Below are positions 12,170 to 23,986 of a DNA stretch of 64,000 bases, piece by piece. Numbering within the stretch: position 1 is the first letter of the stretch; each line of letters begins with the position of its first letter. The translations under genes were made by a program, and so were the position numbers. The DNA is from Helianthus annuus (Eukaryota; Streptophyta; Magnoliopsida; Asterales; Asteraceae). Location of the stretch: assembly GCF_002127325.2 (NCBI RefSeq), contig NC_035437.2, positions 117,400,561-117,464,560 on the forward strand. The letters run 5' to 3'. A model generated the notes under the pieces. The model was not told where the DNA came from, did no database searches, and worked only from the letters and a program-made list of their open reading frames with translations.

Positions 12170-12625
12170 TCATTGAACCACAAATATATTGGGTCGGTGC
12201 ACAGTGTACGGTTTATACACAAGTTTCAATATTATTCACAAAGCCCTTGCACATGGGTCGTTGATAATAAAACTACTTTGATTGGGCCGCTTTTATTCAA
12301 GAGTTGATTTTATTTGGCCAACATTAGAAGTGTCCGACACAATTATATCTACCTTATTCTCATTGGGCCGCCTTGATGGTATTATGAATTTTGGGTCAGT
12401 TATCAGTGCATATACGATCCTGATTGAGCCTCAAATTTTTTAGTGACGTTTGATCATGTGAAGGCCGTCATACATTCATCAATGGCCGACAACTATAAAT
12501 GTGTAATCGATTCTCATTGGATCTTTTCAATTTGTGGGCGGCAACAATTTATTAAGTACAATTCATTGATTGGGCCTTCATTAAATATGGCAGGCACACT
12601 TTATTAACATCACATGGGCCGTCAA
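12170..12625. repeat. Degenerate ATTGGGCCG array
   Basis: About ten loosely spaced variants of (C)ATTGGGCCG, GGGTCG and GGGCGG are seen, for example near 12195, 12253, 12281, 12360, 12571 and 12615. They are separated by unrelated 30-80 bp AT-rich spacers. The conserved word with free spacers suggests binding sites rather than simple tandem slippage. Confidence 0.55.
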
Positions 12626-12649
12626 CTGTTTTAATGTTCAATCACAACG

Positions 12650-12925
12650 ATGACGATGACAGATAAGCGAATCTAATGATTCACCTATGAGCGGACCTAA
12701 TCTGCTATTCAATATGAGCGAACCTATTGAACTGTCTAATAAGCGAACCTCTCATGCAATTTGGAGCGAACTTGAGTTTGACAAATAAGCGGACCACAAA
12801 TAATGTCACAATAAGCGAACCCACTAATCTTAGACCTTATGAGCGAACCTCAATCAACCATAATAAGCGAATCTCTATGAGCGAACCTGGACGAGCGGAC
12901 CTGAATTTGACGCAAATTCGAACCA
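12650..12925. repeat. TRAGCGRACC word array in element B leader
   Basis: About a dozen copies of ATAAGCGAACC or ATGAGCGGACC-like words at irregular 15-35 bp spacing, all in the same orientation. The transcript of B (minus strand) would carry GGTTCGCTTAT repeatedly. The same word family occurs in element E. Confidence 0.75.
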
Positions 12926-13169
12926 AAAAACCTCGATTTCTCCTAAACGACTAAGAGTTTCGATCTAAAACTTGGTAGGGTTATAGATCAGGTATATTCG
13001 CACAATATATCCAAAATTCAGCTGAATCGGACCGTCAAAACCTTTTCGATTTGACGAAAATCAGTAAAAACCGTGAGAAATATGAAAAAGATGAAGAAGA
13101 AATGAAATTCAGATCTGAATCTGATGTAATCCTGTGCGAAATCGTGTGATAGATCAGTGCAATCGAGCT

Positions 13170-13184
13170 CCTGCTCTGATACCA
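13170..13184 (-). other. Element B primer-binding site (initiator Met tRNA)
   Basis: TGGTATCAGAGCAGG on the minus strand, two bases inside the 5' LTR (13187-13598). It is complementary to the 3' end of plant initiator tRNA-Met and fixes the orientation of B. Confidence 0.85.
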
Positions 13185-13186
13185 CT

Positions 13187-13598
13187 TATAGGACCGGTTT
13201 TGACTCCGAAACGATTGCGTAATCGAACGTGTGACGTGCGGAATCCGTACACGAACGCGAGCTAACACACGAGACGTAATCTAAATTGTGATTCTATTGA
13301 GTAGATCTGAAAACGTACAGCACCTGAATCACAAACAATGAACTTTCTTTCTCTAGCTTCTTTCTCTAGCCTCTAGCTCTCCAAATGACAAATGTTCTAA
13401 AAGCTCCAAAAGTTCTAAATGAGAACCCTAAAGGTTCTATTTATAGGCCAAGGGGTTTAATGAGGTTTCTCATTAATTACAATCATGCCACCTTGCCTTT
13501 TGACTAAGTAACACTAAAATAACAATATAAATCTCGTTTTCTTCGCTTTCTGCTACGGACTAGATTGACGGAGGCGATAGACAGATAATGCATTAACA
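13187..13598 (-). repeat. Element B 5' LTR
   Basis: 412 bp, same length as the partner LTR. Its inner end has TA instead of TG (TATAGGACCG), a point change at the usually conserved terminal dinucleotide. Confidence 0.88.
13438..13476 (-). promoter_or_regulatory. Element B LTR promoter: inverted repeat and TATA box
   Basis: On the minus strand TTAATGAG, a 4-nt loop and CTCATTAA (13457-13476) lie about 10 bp upstream of TATAAATAG (13438-13446). The same block is in the other LTR (6936-6975). Confidence 0.6.
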
Positions 13599-13604
13599 TT
13601 GCGT

Positions 13605-14018
13605 TAAACTCTGGTTTGACATATAGTTTACACTTGTGTAGTATGTTAGTAATATGATATACATTTATCTTGTTGGATATGAGCACCATTAAACATTTTC
13701 ACTATTATGCTATGTATCAAACTTGTATACTAACCAACTTTATGTTGATCATATTTTAATACATGTTGCAGGTTGATAGATTATGAAAGAAGAAACACAA
13801 TTAGGGTGGACATAGATACTCACCATAATGAAATAAACAATTATTTATGTTTTGTGATGTTGCTACAATTTGATGTATTTGCTTTGTTGAAACAATGTAT
13901 TCATTTTATCATATGAAATTTTGATTAATTAAATATTGTCGCAATTAGCGTTATGATGCTTCGAGCACTCTTGTTTTCGTCTCACTCCAATGTTTCGGCC
14001 ATCGGTTGGGGTGTGACA
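13605..14018 (+). repeat. Element A 5' LTR, second part
   Basis: It continues the LTR after element B and its target duplication, and ends GGGGTGTGACA at 14018 directly before the primer site. Confidence 0.8.
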
Positions 14019-14452
14019 GATTGGTATCAGAGCCATAACTATAGGGAATTAGGATTAATTGCTATGCTTTTGACCTAGTCTATAGTTTAGGAACATTTTC
14101 TTGCATGCGTTTAAAACTACTTGCTTCTTATCCATTTCTTGGTCTCAAATATACAAGCCTTTCCTAAGGCAAACACAATACACATGTGAAGACTTGAAGA
14201 CACTCTTATTCCACAATCGAAACGACTCACCAAAATAAGGGTGATTCCCACATTTGGTGATGACTTTCAATCCGCTATACTTTTTATTTTGCAAGAAATT
14301 TCGCCATCAAGTCAAGATTGATATCCATACCTTGATGGAAATTTCCATTTCATATTCTAGTGGATCCTTATCAATAACTCGAGATTATATCTTGATTCGT
14401 TCGATAAGTACCAACCACACTAGGGAACGATGTTACCAAGTTAGGGGTGAAA
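14019..14452 (+). other. Element A primer-binding site and first part of leader
   Basis: TGGTATCAGAGCC at 14022-14034 matches the initiator tRNA-Met primer site, three bases after the LTR. The rest is untranslated leader, cut by element C at 14457. It resumes at 23406. Confidence 0.82.
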
Positions 14453-14457
14453 CCAAC

Positions 14458-16775
14458 TGTCACACCCCCAAAATCCACCTGCGGAGTATCACCGCTTGGG
14501 AGCGTGACTGACCAGGATCAAGCCACCAATCATATTGAACATACATTTAATATTAAGTAAAGTAAATGAAAACCATCCATTCAATACAAAAGGTGTTTAA
14601 ACAAATCATCGTTTCATAGTGTAGCGGAAGCATAATAAATAAACCAGTAATAGTTAACAGTTTAAGTGTCATAATAGTTCAACGGAAAAGCCACGATCCT
14701 TGTCCACAACGACCCGCTTCTCCAGTGCAAGCTCCAAGTACCTAGCGATCTGCAAGGCATGTAACAGAATGATCAACAAACTAGTTGAGCGAGTTCACAT
14801 AAAGGAAATGCGTAATAGTAAGTTCATTTGTAATAGGTGGCTCTACTGGGCCGTTTGTATATTTTACTGTGGTGGTGTTCCACGTTTTCCTGTGGTGGTG
14901 TTCCACGTTTTCCTGTGGTGGTGTTCCACGTTTTCCTGTGGTGGTGTTCCACGTTTTCCTGTGGTGGTGTTCCACGTTTTCCTGTGGTGGTGTTCCACGT
15001 TTTCCTGTGGTGGTGTTCCACGTTTTCCTAACCACTAGACTACTCGTAGCTATAGGTATCCTTCACAACCGAGGATAGTGATGTGGTAGTCTAGTCATAG
15101 AGTCAATAGAGTATCTAATCAACCTTTCAATCCCATTCCCAACACCCCGGGAACCCCATGCCTTGGTAAGAGTGTGAACTCACCTTGGTTTGCTCGGTAT
15201 GCTAAGTTATGCACTCACAAGTAATTAATCACGTCCTAGTGTATGCACGTATAACAAATCAGTTCATGTTCGCAATTGTACGCATGCAGTTTAATGTTCA
15301 CATAACAGTCAGTTGCATAACAGCACACACGTATTATGGCACGAATACGTTCATCACTAAGCATGGCATGTCAAATAAATCAACATATGTTCTATTGTTC
15401 AAGACATTATTCAAAACCCTAATACCTTTCGAATCAAATCATTATCTTTCGACATCAGTTAACATAATTATCAAAATGATCCTTCGGTCCGAAGGTTATG
15501 TTTCGAACTAACACTATCTTTCGACCCAAGTTATCTTTCGGTCAACAATTATGTTTCGACCAATATGTTATCTTTCGGGTAGCAAGTAACACACACAACA
15601 CAAAATCCTAGATCCCTTGGCTTATGTGGTGCCGTCCAAAATCAACCAATAATCATCAGTTAACCGCCCATACCCACATGACCTGTTGCTAGTCACCACT
15701 TTCCACGTATCATTCATAATAATCAAAATCACATGCATATAAGGAACATGTTAGCCGCCACTTTTTGATCGGTTCCTTAGTTTCATTGGGCCAAAGCCCA
15801 CAGCCAAAGGCCATCAACTAACCGCCACCCCCCACCAATCGGAGGTTGGCATCTCCTCTGACAAGGGATTCTTTGATCATCACATATTCCTAGGATTTAT
15901 GTTACTGACATTAGTTATTCATTATGCAATTTACAAAGCCACCGAACGCAGATCATGATGACACCCACTATCCTTTTGAAACAATTTAATCAATTATTGC
16001 CGAAGATGTTAATTATTAATAGGTTGTGATTGGACCAAATATGTATATATATATATCACATGTTTCATCGATTCACTAACAACATCATCATATAATCGGT
16101 TCCCAACCCTTGTCCACCGATATAACCCACTATTTCGATTTCAATAATAAACAATTAGCAAATATCATCATAGGAGACATGGAAGCATAGTATTCACATA
16201 ATCGTTTTAATAATTCGTACTAACCACGATGAACAAGAAAACAGTTCTGATCGTTCTTGGGATTCGCCAAGTCACCAGGTTGCCGCCGCACGATGAGAAG
16301 TCCTAGGGCTTGAGAGTTTTCGGTAACCGCTCTCAAATACACCACCTAACTAATATAGCTACGCATAAGGGTTTGGGCCAATACTGGGCTTTACGAATCT
16401 TGGGCCGGCAAAATAGATGTTTCGTCAAAAGGATGCATGGCGAATCACGTATGATTCGTCGGGTCCTTAATGGGTTGTATGTCCGTATTGATTTAGTCAG
16501 TTACGTTCTCATGCCACAAACGACACATAATCATGCAACATAACAACACATAGTCATACAAACACAATGCGATTTATCTTACTGCAACGGTTTCAGTTAT
16601 AAGTCAAGTACAAACGACTAAACAGTCAAAGTCAACGTGCAATAAATGCGAAAGTGGAAGTCAAACACTCGAGTTGTCACATTATCCCCAACTTAAAAGA
16701 AATTTCGTCCCGAAATTTAGTACGCACTTACTGAGGAAGCTAGGTATCGTTCACTGGTTTTCCTGGGGTGTCACA
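14458..16775 (-). repeat. Element C 3' LTR
   Basis: 2,318 bp, TGTCACACCC to GGGGTGTCACA on +. It contains a seven-copy 23-bp repeat. Around 15440-15575 it has about seven scattered TTATCTTTCG or TTATGTTTCG words. At its outer end it embeds an older hairpin, purine-tract and LTR-start junction (16681-16718). Confidence 0.95.
14868..15028. repeat. 23-bp tandem repeat, seven exact copies, in LTR C
   Basis: The unit starts TGTGGTGGTGTTCCACG and ends TTTTCC. Seven copies in perfect register. The unit contains the inverted pair GTGG/CCAC. Frames on both strands stay open through it, which makes spurious reading frames; these are not genes. Confidence 0.97.
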
Positions 16776-19480
16776 TCATCCCCCCGTTGGTTTGGAATTT
16801 CGTCCCGAAATTCAGTAGTAGTAGCTTCAGCCTCAGAAGTGGATGCATTGGTTTCGAATAACTGGGGATACTTTTCTTGCATCTGATCTTCGCGTTCCCA
16901 GGTATACTCTGGACCACGCTGGGAGTTCCAACGAACTCGGACAAGAGGGATTCTCTTGTGTTTGAGGACCTTAACATCCCGGTCCGTGATTTCAACTGGT
17001 TCCTCGACGAACTGCAACCGCTCGTCGATAGTGAGTTCCTTAAAAGGAACTATAAGGGTCTCATCTGACAGGCACTTCTTCAGATTTGACACGTGAAATA
17101 CATTGTGAACTGCACCGAGTTCAGGAGGTAGGTTTAATCTGTAGGCTACCTTGCCAATCTTTTCTAAGATTTCGAATGGTCCGACGTACCGCGGATTGAG
17201 TTTGCCCCGTTTACCAAATCGAACCACACCCTTCCAAGGTGAAACTTTCAATAAAACCCGGTCCCCAACCTCAAATTCCAATGGCTTTCTACGCTTGTCC
17301 GCGTAGGCTTTCTGACGGTCGCGCGCTGCCGCCATGCGTTGTCGTATCTGTGCTATCTTTTCCGTGGCGTCCACAACAATATCTGGACCCGTAATCTGAC
17401 TATCCCCCACCTTTGCCCAACAGAGAGGTGACCGGCATTTACGTCCGTACAATGCCTCGAATGGAGCGGCTTGAATGCTGGTATGGTAACTGTTATTGTA
17501 TGAAAACTCCACTAAAGGGAGGTGCTTTTCCCAGCCGTTGCCGAAATCGATAACACACGCTCGAAGCATGTCTTCTAGAGTTTGAATCGTGCGCTCAGAC
17601 TGCCCATCCGTCTGAGGATGATATGCTGTGCTCATGTCTAATCGTGAGCCGAAAGATTTGTGCATCGCTTGCCAAAGCTCTGACGTGAATCGTGCATCGC
17701 GATCCGAAATAATAGAGGTGGGCACTCCGTGCCTCGAAACAACTTCCTTAAGATAAACGTCTGCGAGAGTGGAGAACTTATCCGTTTCCTTGATCGGTAG
17801 GAAGTGTGCAGACTTGGTGAGTCGATCAACTATGACCCATATTGTATCGTTCCCGCGCTGAGATCTAGGCAGACCGGTAACAAAATCCATGGAAATTTCT
17901 TCCCATTTCCACTGCGGTATCTTGGGCTGCTGAAGTAGACCAGCTGGTTTCTGATATTCAACCTTGACTCTCGCACAGGTTAAGCATTTTCCAACGTACG
18001 TAGCGATGTGAGCCTTCATACTAGGCCACCAATAAGTAGTACTGATGTCGTGGTACATTTTATCCGACCCTGGATGTACCGAATAGCGAGACTTGTGAGC
18101 TTCATCCATTACAAGTTCGCGTAAACCGCCATAAAGTGGGACCCAAATACGCCCCGTTACATAGTAGGCGCCGTCTTCCTTTTGTTCCATGCGTTGCCTT
18201 GAGCCGCGTAAGGCTTCAGCTTTGACGTTTTCGGGTTTCAGTGCTTCTAACTGAGCAGCTCGTATCTGTGCAGGAAGACTGGACTGAATGGTAAGCTGTA
18301 GCGCTCGCACGCGCTTAGGTAGAGTGTCTTTCCGACTGAGGGCATCAGCCACAACATTGGCCTTGCCTGGATGATACTTGATGGCGCATTCGTAGTCGTT
18401 CAGAAGTTCAACCCATCTTCGTTGACGCATATTCAAATCCTTTTGCTTAAGAATATGCTCGAGACTCCTGTGATCGGTGTAAATCGTGCACCTGGTACCG
18501 TACAGGTAGTGTCGCCATATCTTAAGCGCGAAAACAACAGCTCCCAGCTCTAAATCGTGCGTCGTGTAGTTCCGTTCATGAACCTTGAGTTGCCGAGAGG
18601 CGTATGCGATAACTTTATCCCGTTGCATCAATACACAACCAAGCCCTTGTATCGATGCGTCACAATAAACCACGAAGTCATCCGTGCCCTCGGGCAGTGA
18701 GAGAATAGGCGCGCTGCAAAGCCTATCCTTTAAGTACTGAAAAGCGGTCTCCTGTGTATTACCCCATCTGTAAACGACACCTTTCTGTGTAAGCATAGTG
18801 AGTGGTTGCGCGATCTTGGAGAAGTCTTTAATAAATCGCCTGTAGTAACCTGCCAAACCCAAGAATTGGCGTATTTCTGTCGGTGTACGTGGTGCTGGCC
18901 AGTTTCTGATCGAATCAACCTTGGATGGATCGACATGAATCCCATCCTTGTTCACCACATGGCCTAAGAAGTGGACTCCACGAAGCCAGAAGTCGCATTT
19001 TGAAAACTTTGCGTACAGTTGCTCTTTTCGAAGAAGTTCCAAGATAAGGCGTAAGTGTTGCTCGTGCTCCTCCTGACTCTTGGAGTAAATCAAAATGTCG
19101 TCGATGAAAACGATGACGAACTTGTCGAGATACGGTTTGCGCACCCTGTTCATAAGATCCATGAAGACTGCAGGCGCGTTCGTAAACCCGAATGGCATGA
19201 CAAGAAACTCGTAGTGCCCGTAACGAGTTCTGAAAGCGGTTTTGGAGACGTCCTCATCCCGGACTCTCAGCTGATGCTACCCCGACCTTAAATCGATCTT
19301 GGAATAATAACACGACCCTTGCAACTGGTCGAATAGGTCATCTATGCGTGGAAGAGGATAACGGTTCTTCACTGTTACCTTATTGAATTCACGGTAGTCG
19401 ATACACATCCTGAACGTACCGTCTTTCTTCTTCATAAGTAACACCGGAGCTCCCCAAGGTGAAGAGCTTGGACGAATAAA
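16751..19480 (-). pseudogene. Element C Pol: reverse transcriptase, RNase H, integrase, chromodomain
   Basis: It would copy element RNA to DNA and integrate it. 815 residues from 19198 to 16751 are open. The frame extends upstream through the RT fingers to about 19480 but holds an in-frame TAG at 19277-19279 and a frameshift near 19480. In the 815-residue part: RT catalytic FIDD (31-34), RNase H Asp180, Glu217 and Asp242, integrase zinc region ending CLTC (405-408), integrase Asp438, Asp499 and Glu535, and a chromodomain-like end ([16 protein letters not shown]) near 750. The last eight codons and the stop lie inside the 3' LTR. Domain order is typical of Ty3/gypsy chromoviruses (Tekay-like by general look). 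Gag and protease upstream are damaged, so no full polyprotein is possible. Confidence 0.9.
16776..16813 (-). other. Element C polypurine tract and pre-tract hairpin
   Basis: On the minus strand CCAACGGGGGGATGA touches the 3' LTR and is the plus-strand primer. Just upstream, GAATTTCG and CGAAATTC (16795-16813) form an 8-bp hairpin with a GGA loop. Confidence 0.8.
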
Positions 19481-19689
19481 ACCCTTTTTCCAAGGGCTCC
19501 CGCAACTGCTTCGACAGTTCTTCCAGTTCGGTTGGAGCTAAACGATACGGTGCGCGGCTTTTGGTGCTGCTCCGGGAGCCAATTCAATCTGAAACTCGAC
19601 TTGACGATGAGGCGGTAAGCCTGGTAAATCTTCAGGAAACACCTGAGGGAAGTCACGTACAACTGGGATAGTCTTCCAACTTCTTTTCT

Positions 19690-20762
19690 TTCGCTGATGA
19701 GTCAGTAACGAGAGCCAAAGTTGCGGTGTGGCCCTTCCGCAAACATTCCTGAGCCTTCAAGAAAGAGGTGATGCCAACCACGGCACCACTCTTGTCGCCT
19801 TGAGCTTCGAGAGGTTCTTGACCAGAACGAGGAATGCGAACAATCTTTTCTTTGTATAGGATTTCTGCTTGCTGTTGCTGCTGGCGATTCCGATGTGTAA
19901 GCCGTGGGCTCCCGAATCCTTAGCTTCTGCTGTGCTCTGGCGATCACTATTCCTGTGCTGCTGTTGTGCTTGAGACCGAACGGTAGCTGAACCCTTGCGG
20001 GAATACCCATCCCATTTCCGCTTGTTGCCACTAGGAGTAGCGGGAGTAGCAGCAGTGGTAGCGGTAGTAATAGCGCTGATACAACTAGACAGACTGTTCT
20101 GTTCCACTGCCTGATCCGTGAGGCGATGAGCAAGACTCTGGATGTCTTGGATTTTGTCGAGGTTAGCCGATGTAGCTTGGCTCTGAATCTCTGAGGCTAG
20201 ACCCTTGAGGTACAATTCGATACGCCTGTTTGGAGGGTCCACCGTGGTTGGACACAAGATGGCCAGTTCGTTCTATCGTTTCGTATGAGCTTCAATTTCT
20301 GACCCCGTCATTTTCAAATGGTAAGGCTCCACCTCCAACTTGTGGATGTCATCACGCGTGTAGTATTCCCTTATAGTGCGTTCTTTGAATTCGTTCCATG
20401 GGGTGGCGTTAGCAGCTGCCAACCCTAGTATCCGTACTTGCGCGTTCCACCGGATTAGCGCGATTTCTTCCAAGTACCAGGGACGTACTTGACCCTGCGA
20501 GTCTCAGGGCCGCCAACTGGACGACAGTCCATGAAGTTCTTGAATGTGTAGACAAGTTGCTGTGCGTTCTGACCCGTTGCGCGAGAAAGATAGATCAAGG
20601 TTAAGCGCGAAAGTTGGGTCACGAGAGTAGGATCTAACATCCTAGAATAGGTCTGGGATAGCAGGTTATACCTCCTGCTTGTGCGGCTGCAAGTGCCGCA
20701 GCAACTTGTTCGTTAATGAGAGCCGTCAACTGGGCTTGAGTCATGTCAACACGTCCAGACAT
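19690..20762 (-). pseudogene. Element C Gag, frameshifted, fused to a protease remnant
   Basis: The frame starts MSGRVDMTQAQLTALINEQV at 20762, typical of a gypsy Gag start. It then jumps among frames near 20640, 20470 and 20260. A capsid-like part includes WNAQVRILGLAAANATPW (about 20440) and LTDQAVEQN (about 20110), followed by a Ser/Thr/Lys linker. The CCHC knuckle and the protease DTG region that normally follow are absent. The sequence goes directly to the C-terminal end of protease and the linker to RT (about 19860-19690). I infer a deletion of several hundred bases with a joined breakpoint near 19860. It is not translatable as one protein. Confidence 0.8.
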
Positions 20763-21066
20763 GATCGAACAGTAAAGGTAGCATAAGTAAGAATGGTTCA
20801 CGAATAGTGCGATGACAGAAGAGTGTAAGCACGTATGTGTTCTCAAGCAATAACAAGTTGTGAGCAAAGTAATGTAAGCATACTACGAGCAAAGTTCTAT
20901 GCAGTTCTAGCAAGCAGGTAATAAACATAAACCTTATTACCTAGGATGTCGAGTCTTGCACGTGGAGCGAAGCGTCGTTGTGGATCGTTGAGAGCACTGT
21001 TCTGGTTATAGTCTGGTTTTAATAAAAACGTTTTCCCATATTAAAACCAAGTTCTCTATAACCAAT

Positions 21067-21079
21067 GGCTCTGATACCA
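21067..21079 (-). other. Element C primer-binding site (initiator Met tRNA)
   Basis: TGGTATCAGAGCC on the minus strand, three bases from the 5' LTR at 21083. Confidence 0.9.
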
Positions 21080-21082
21080 ATC

Positions 21083-23400
21083 TGTCACACCCCCAAAATC
21101 CACCTGCGGAGTATCACCGCTTGGGAGCGTGACTGACCAGGATCAAGCCACCAATCATATTGAACATACATTTAATATTAAGTAAAGTAAATGAAAACCA
21201 TCCATTCAATACAAAAGGTGTTTAAACAAATCATCGTTTCATAGTGTAGCGGAAGCATAATAAATAAACCAGTAATAGTTAACAGTTTAAGTGTCATAAT
21301 AGTTCAACGGAAAAGCCACGATCCTTGTCCACAACGACCCGCTTCTCCAGTGCAAGCTCCAAGTACCTAGCGATCTGCAAGGCATGTAACAGAATGATCA
21401 ACAAACTAGTTGAGCGAGTTCACATAAAGGAAATGCGTAATAGTAAGTTCATTTGTAATAGGTGGCTCTACTGGGCCGTTTGTATATTTTACTGTGGTGG
21501 TGTTCCACGTTTTCCTGTGGTGGTGTTCCACGTTTTCCTGTGGTGGTGTTCCACGTTTTCCTGTGGTGGTGTTCCACGTTTTCCTGTGGTGGTGTTCCAC
21601 GTTTTCCTGTGGTGGTGTTCCACGTTTTCCTGTGGTGGTGTTCCACGTTTTCCTAACCACTAGACTACTCGTAGCTATAGGTATCCTTCACAACCGAGGA
21701 TAGTGATGTGGTAGTCTAGTCATAGAGTCAATAGAGTATCTAATCAACCTTTCAATCCCATTCCCAACACCCCGGGAACCCCATGCCTTGGTAAGAGTGT
21801 GAACTCACCTTGGTTTGCTCGGTATGCTAAGTTATGCACTCACAAGTAATTAATCACGTCCTAGTGTATGCACGTATAACAAATCAGTTCATGTTCGCAA
21901 TTGTACGCATGCAGTTTAATGTTCACATAACAGTCAGTTGCATAACAGCACACACGTATTATGGCACGAATACGTTCATCACTAAGCATGGCATGTCAAA
22001 TAAATCAACATATGTTCTATTGTTCAAGACATTATTCAAAACCCTAATACCTTTCGAATCAAATCATTATCTTTCGACATCAGTTAACATAATTATCAAA
22101 ATGATCCTTCGGTCCGAAGGTTATGTTTCGAACTAACACTATCTTTCGACCCAAGTTATCTTTCGGTCAACAATTATGTTTCGACCAATATGTTATCTTT
22201 CGGGTAGCAAGTAACACACACAACACAAAATCCTAGATCCCTTGGCTTATGTGGTGCCGTCCAAAATCAACCAATAATCATCAGTTAACCGCCCATACCC
22301 ACATGACCTGTTGCTAGTCACCACTTTCCACGTATCATTCATAATAATCAAAATCACATGCATATAAGGAACATGTTAGCCGCCACTTTTTGATCGGTTC
22401 CTTAGTTTCATTGGGCCAAAGCCCACAGCCAAAGGCCATCAACTAACCGCCACCCCCCACCAATCGGAGGTTGGCATCTCCTCTGACAAGGGATTCTTTG
22501 ATCATCACATATTCCTAGGATTTATGTTACTGACATTAGTTATTCATTATGCAATTTACAAAGCCACCGAACGCAGATCATGATGACACCCACTATCCTT
22601 TTGAAACAATTTAATCAATTATTGCCGAAGATGTTAATTATTAATAGGTTGTGATTGGACCAAATATGTATATATATATATCACATGTTTCATCGATTCA
22701 CTAACAACATCATCATATAATCGGTTCCCAACCCTTGTCCACCGATATAACCCACTATTTCGATTTCAATAATAAACAATTAGCAAATATCATCATAGGA
22801 GACATGGAAGCATAGTATTCACATAATCGTTTTAATAATTCGTACTAACCACGATGAACAAGAAAACAGTTCTGATCGTTCTTGGGATTCGCCAAGTCAC
22901 CAGGTTGCCGCCGCACGATGAGAAGTCCTAGGGCTTGAGAGTTTTCGGTAACCGCTCTCAAATACACCACCTAACTAATATAGCTACGCATAAGGGTTTG
23001 GGCCAATACTGGGCTTTACGAATCTTGGGCCGGCAAAATAGATGTTTCGTCAAAAGGATGCATGGCGAATCACGTATGATTCGTCGGGTCCTTAATGGGT
23101 TGTATGTCCGTATTGATTTAGTCAGTTACGTTCTCATGCCACAAACGACACATAATCATGCAACATAACAACACATAGTCATACAAACACAATGCGATTT
23201 ATCTTACTGCAACGGTTTCAGTTATAAGTCAAGTACAAACGACTAAACAGTCAAAGTCAACGTGCAATAAATGCGAAAGTGGAAGTCAAACACTCGAGTT
23301 GTCACATTATCCCCAACTTAAAAGAAATTTCGTCCCGAAATTTAGTACGCACTTACTGAGGAAGCTAGGTATCGTTCACTGGTTTTCCTGGGGTGTCACA
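21083..23400 (-). repeat. Element C 5' LTR
   Basis: 2,318 bp, matching the copy at 14458-16775 at a constant offset of 6,625. No differences were found in the segments compared. Confidence 0.95.
21493..21653. repeat. 23-bp tandem repeat, seven copies, second LTR C
   Basis: Same array as at 14868-15028, same copy number. Confidence 0.97.
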
Positions 23401-23405
23401 CCAAC

Positions 23406-23986
23406 ATCTTGATAACTAGTCCCGTTCCTCGATTTTCAATCATGCCAAAGTTTTGATTTTCCAATCGACTAGGGACGTGTAGTAACTGGAAGGGAAAATA
23501 CCGTTAATCGCTTCTCGACGAGAGTATTTGCATATTAGGCCAAAGCACGTTTCCCTAACTCGAAAGGACTTCGATTCACTTTGGAATAGTCTTAGTTACG
23601 TTCCGTGACAATCCAACTGTTACGTTAACTCTCTTTTATGTCACATCAATTATAATGTGTTTTACATTGGATACAAATTTCATTTCAGCGTTGGAGACAC
23701 GAATCACACTTTCCCCGCAATCTAAAACAATAATAATAATCCCTCGTGAACAAATTAAATTTACAATTTCTTTATCATTATTTGCGATGATACAATGTGA
23801 ACACTTGTTATGCTTATGTGAACTACTTGAAACATTTACATGCTATGTGATGCATTACATGATACAAACTAATTTATCAAAACATTATGATCAAGTCCCA
23901 TCCGTTCCTCTGTTTTGATTCTTTAGACGTCGTCCAGCCATCTCTCTAACACCACTGGAAAGTCCAAGGCCAACACCAACAAGAAA
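23406..23986 (+). other. Element A leader, second part
   Basis: Continuation of the untranslated leader after element C and its CCAAC duplication. A frame of 87 codons near 23655 has no recognisable features and is not called a gene. Confidence 0.6.

Larger units (their letters stand above)
11759..13169 (-). other. Element B leader, possible intron, with two degenerate word arrays
   Basis: 1.4 kb between primer site and Gag with no coding signal. It ends at an acceptor-like CAG/GTG. I could not identify a matching donor, so the intron is only suggested, by analogy with element E. Two word arrays inside are listed separately. Confidence 0.45.
6686..13598 (-). mobile_element. Element B: gag-only (TR-GAG type) non-autonomous LTR retrotransposon
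   Basis: Two LTRs of equal length (412 bp, 6686-7097 and 13187-13598) flank a minus-strand element with primer site, long leader, one Gag frame and polypurine tract. The target duplication TTGCGT lies at 6680-6685 and 13599-13604 (six bases match; five would be usual). There is no protease, integrase or reverse transcriptase, so movement would need proteins from another element. It sits inside the 5' LTR of element A. The LTRs look very similar over the parts I compared, so B is younger than A. LTR ends and polypurine tract resemble those of element E. Confidence 0.88.
14458..23400 (-). mobile_element. Element C: Ty3/gypsy chromovirus, recent but defective insertion
   Basis: 8,943 bp on the minus strand with LTRs of identical length (2,318 bp) and target duplication CCAAC at 14453-14457 and 23401-23405. 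Wherever I compared the two LTRs I found no difference, so the insertion is very young. The internal region nevertheless has frameshifts, a RT stop and a deletion that removes the Gag zinc knuckle and the protease active site. It must have been copied with proteins supplied by a related intact element. It lies in the leader of element A. Confidence 0.95.

Noticed and set aside
14781..15078. Several overlapping frames on both strands rich in Val/Phe/Cys or His/Thr/Gly
   Set aside because: They are produced by the 23-bp repeat, which is open in many frames, and recur identically in the other LTR. No gene.
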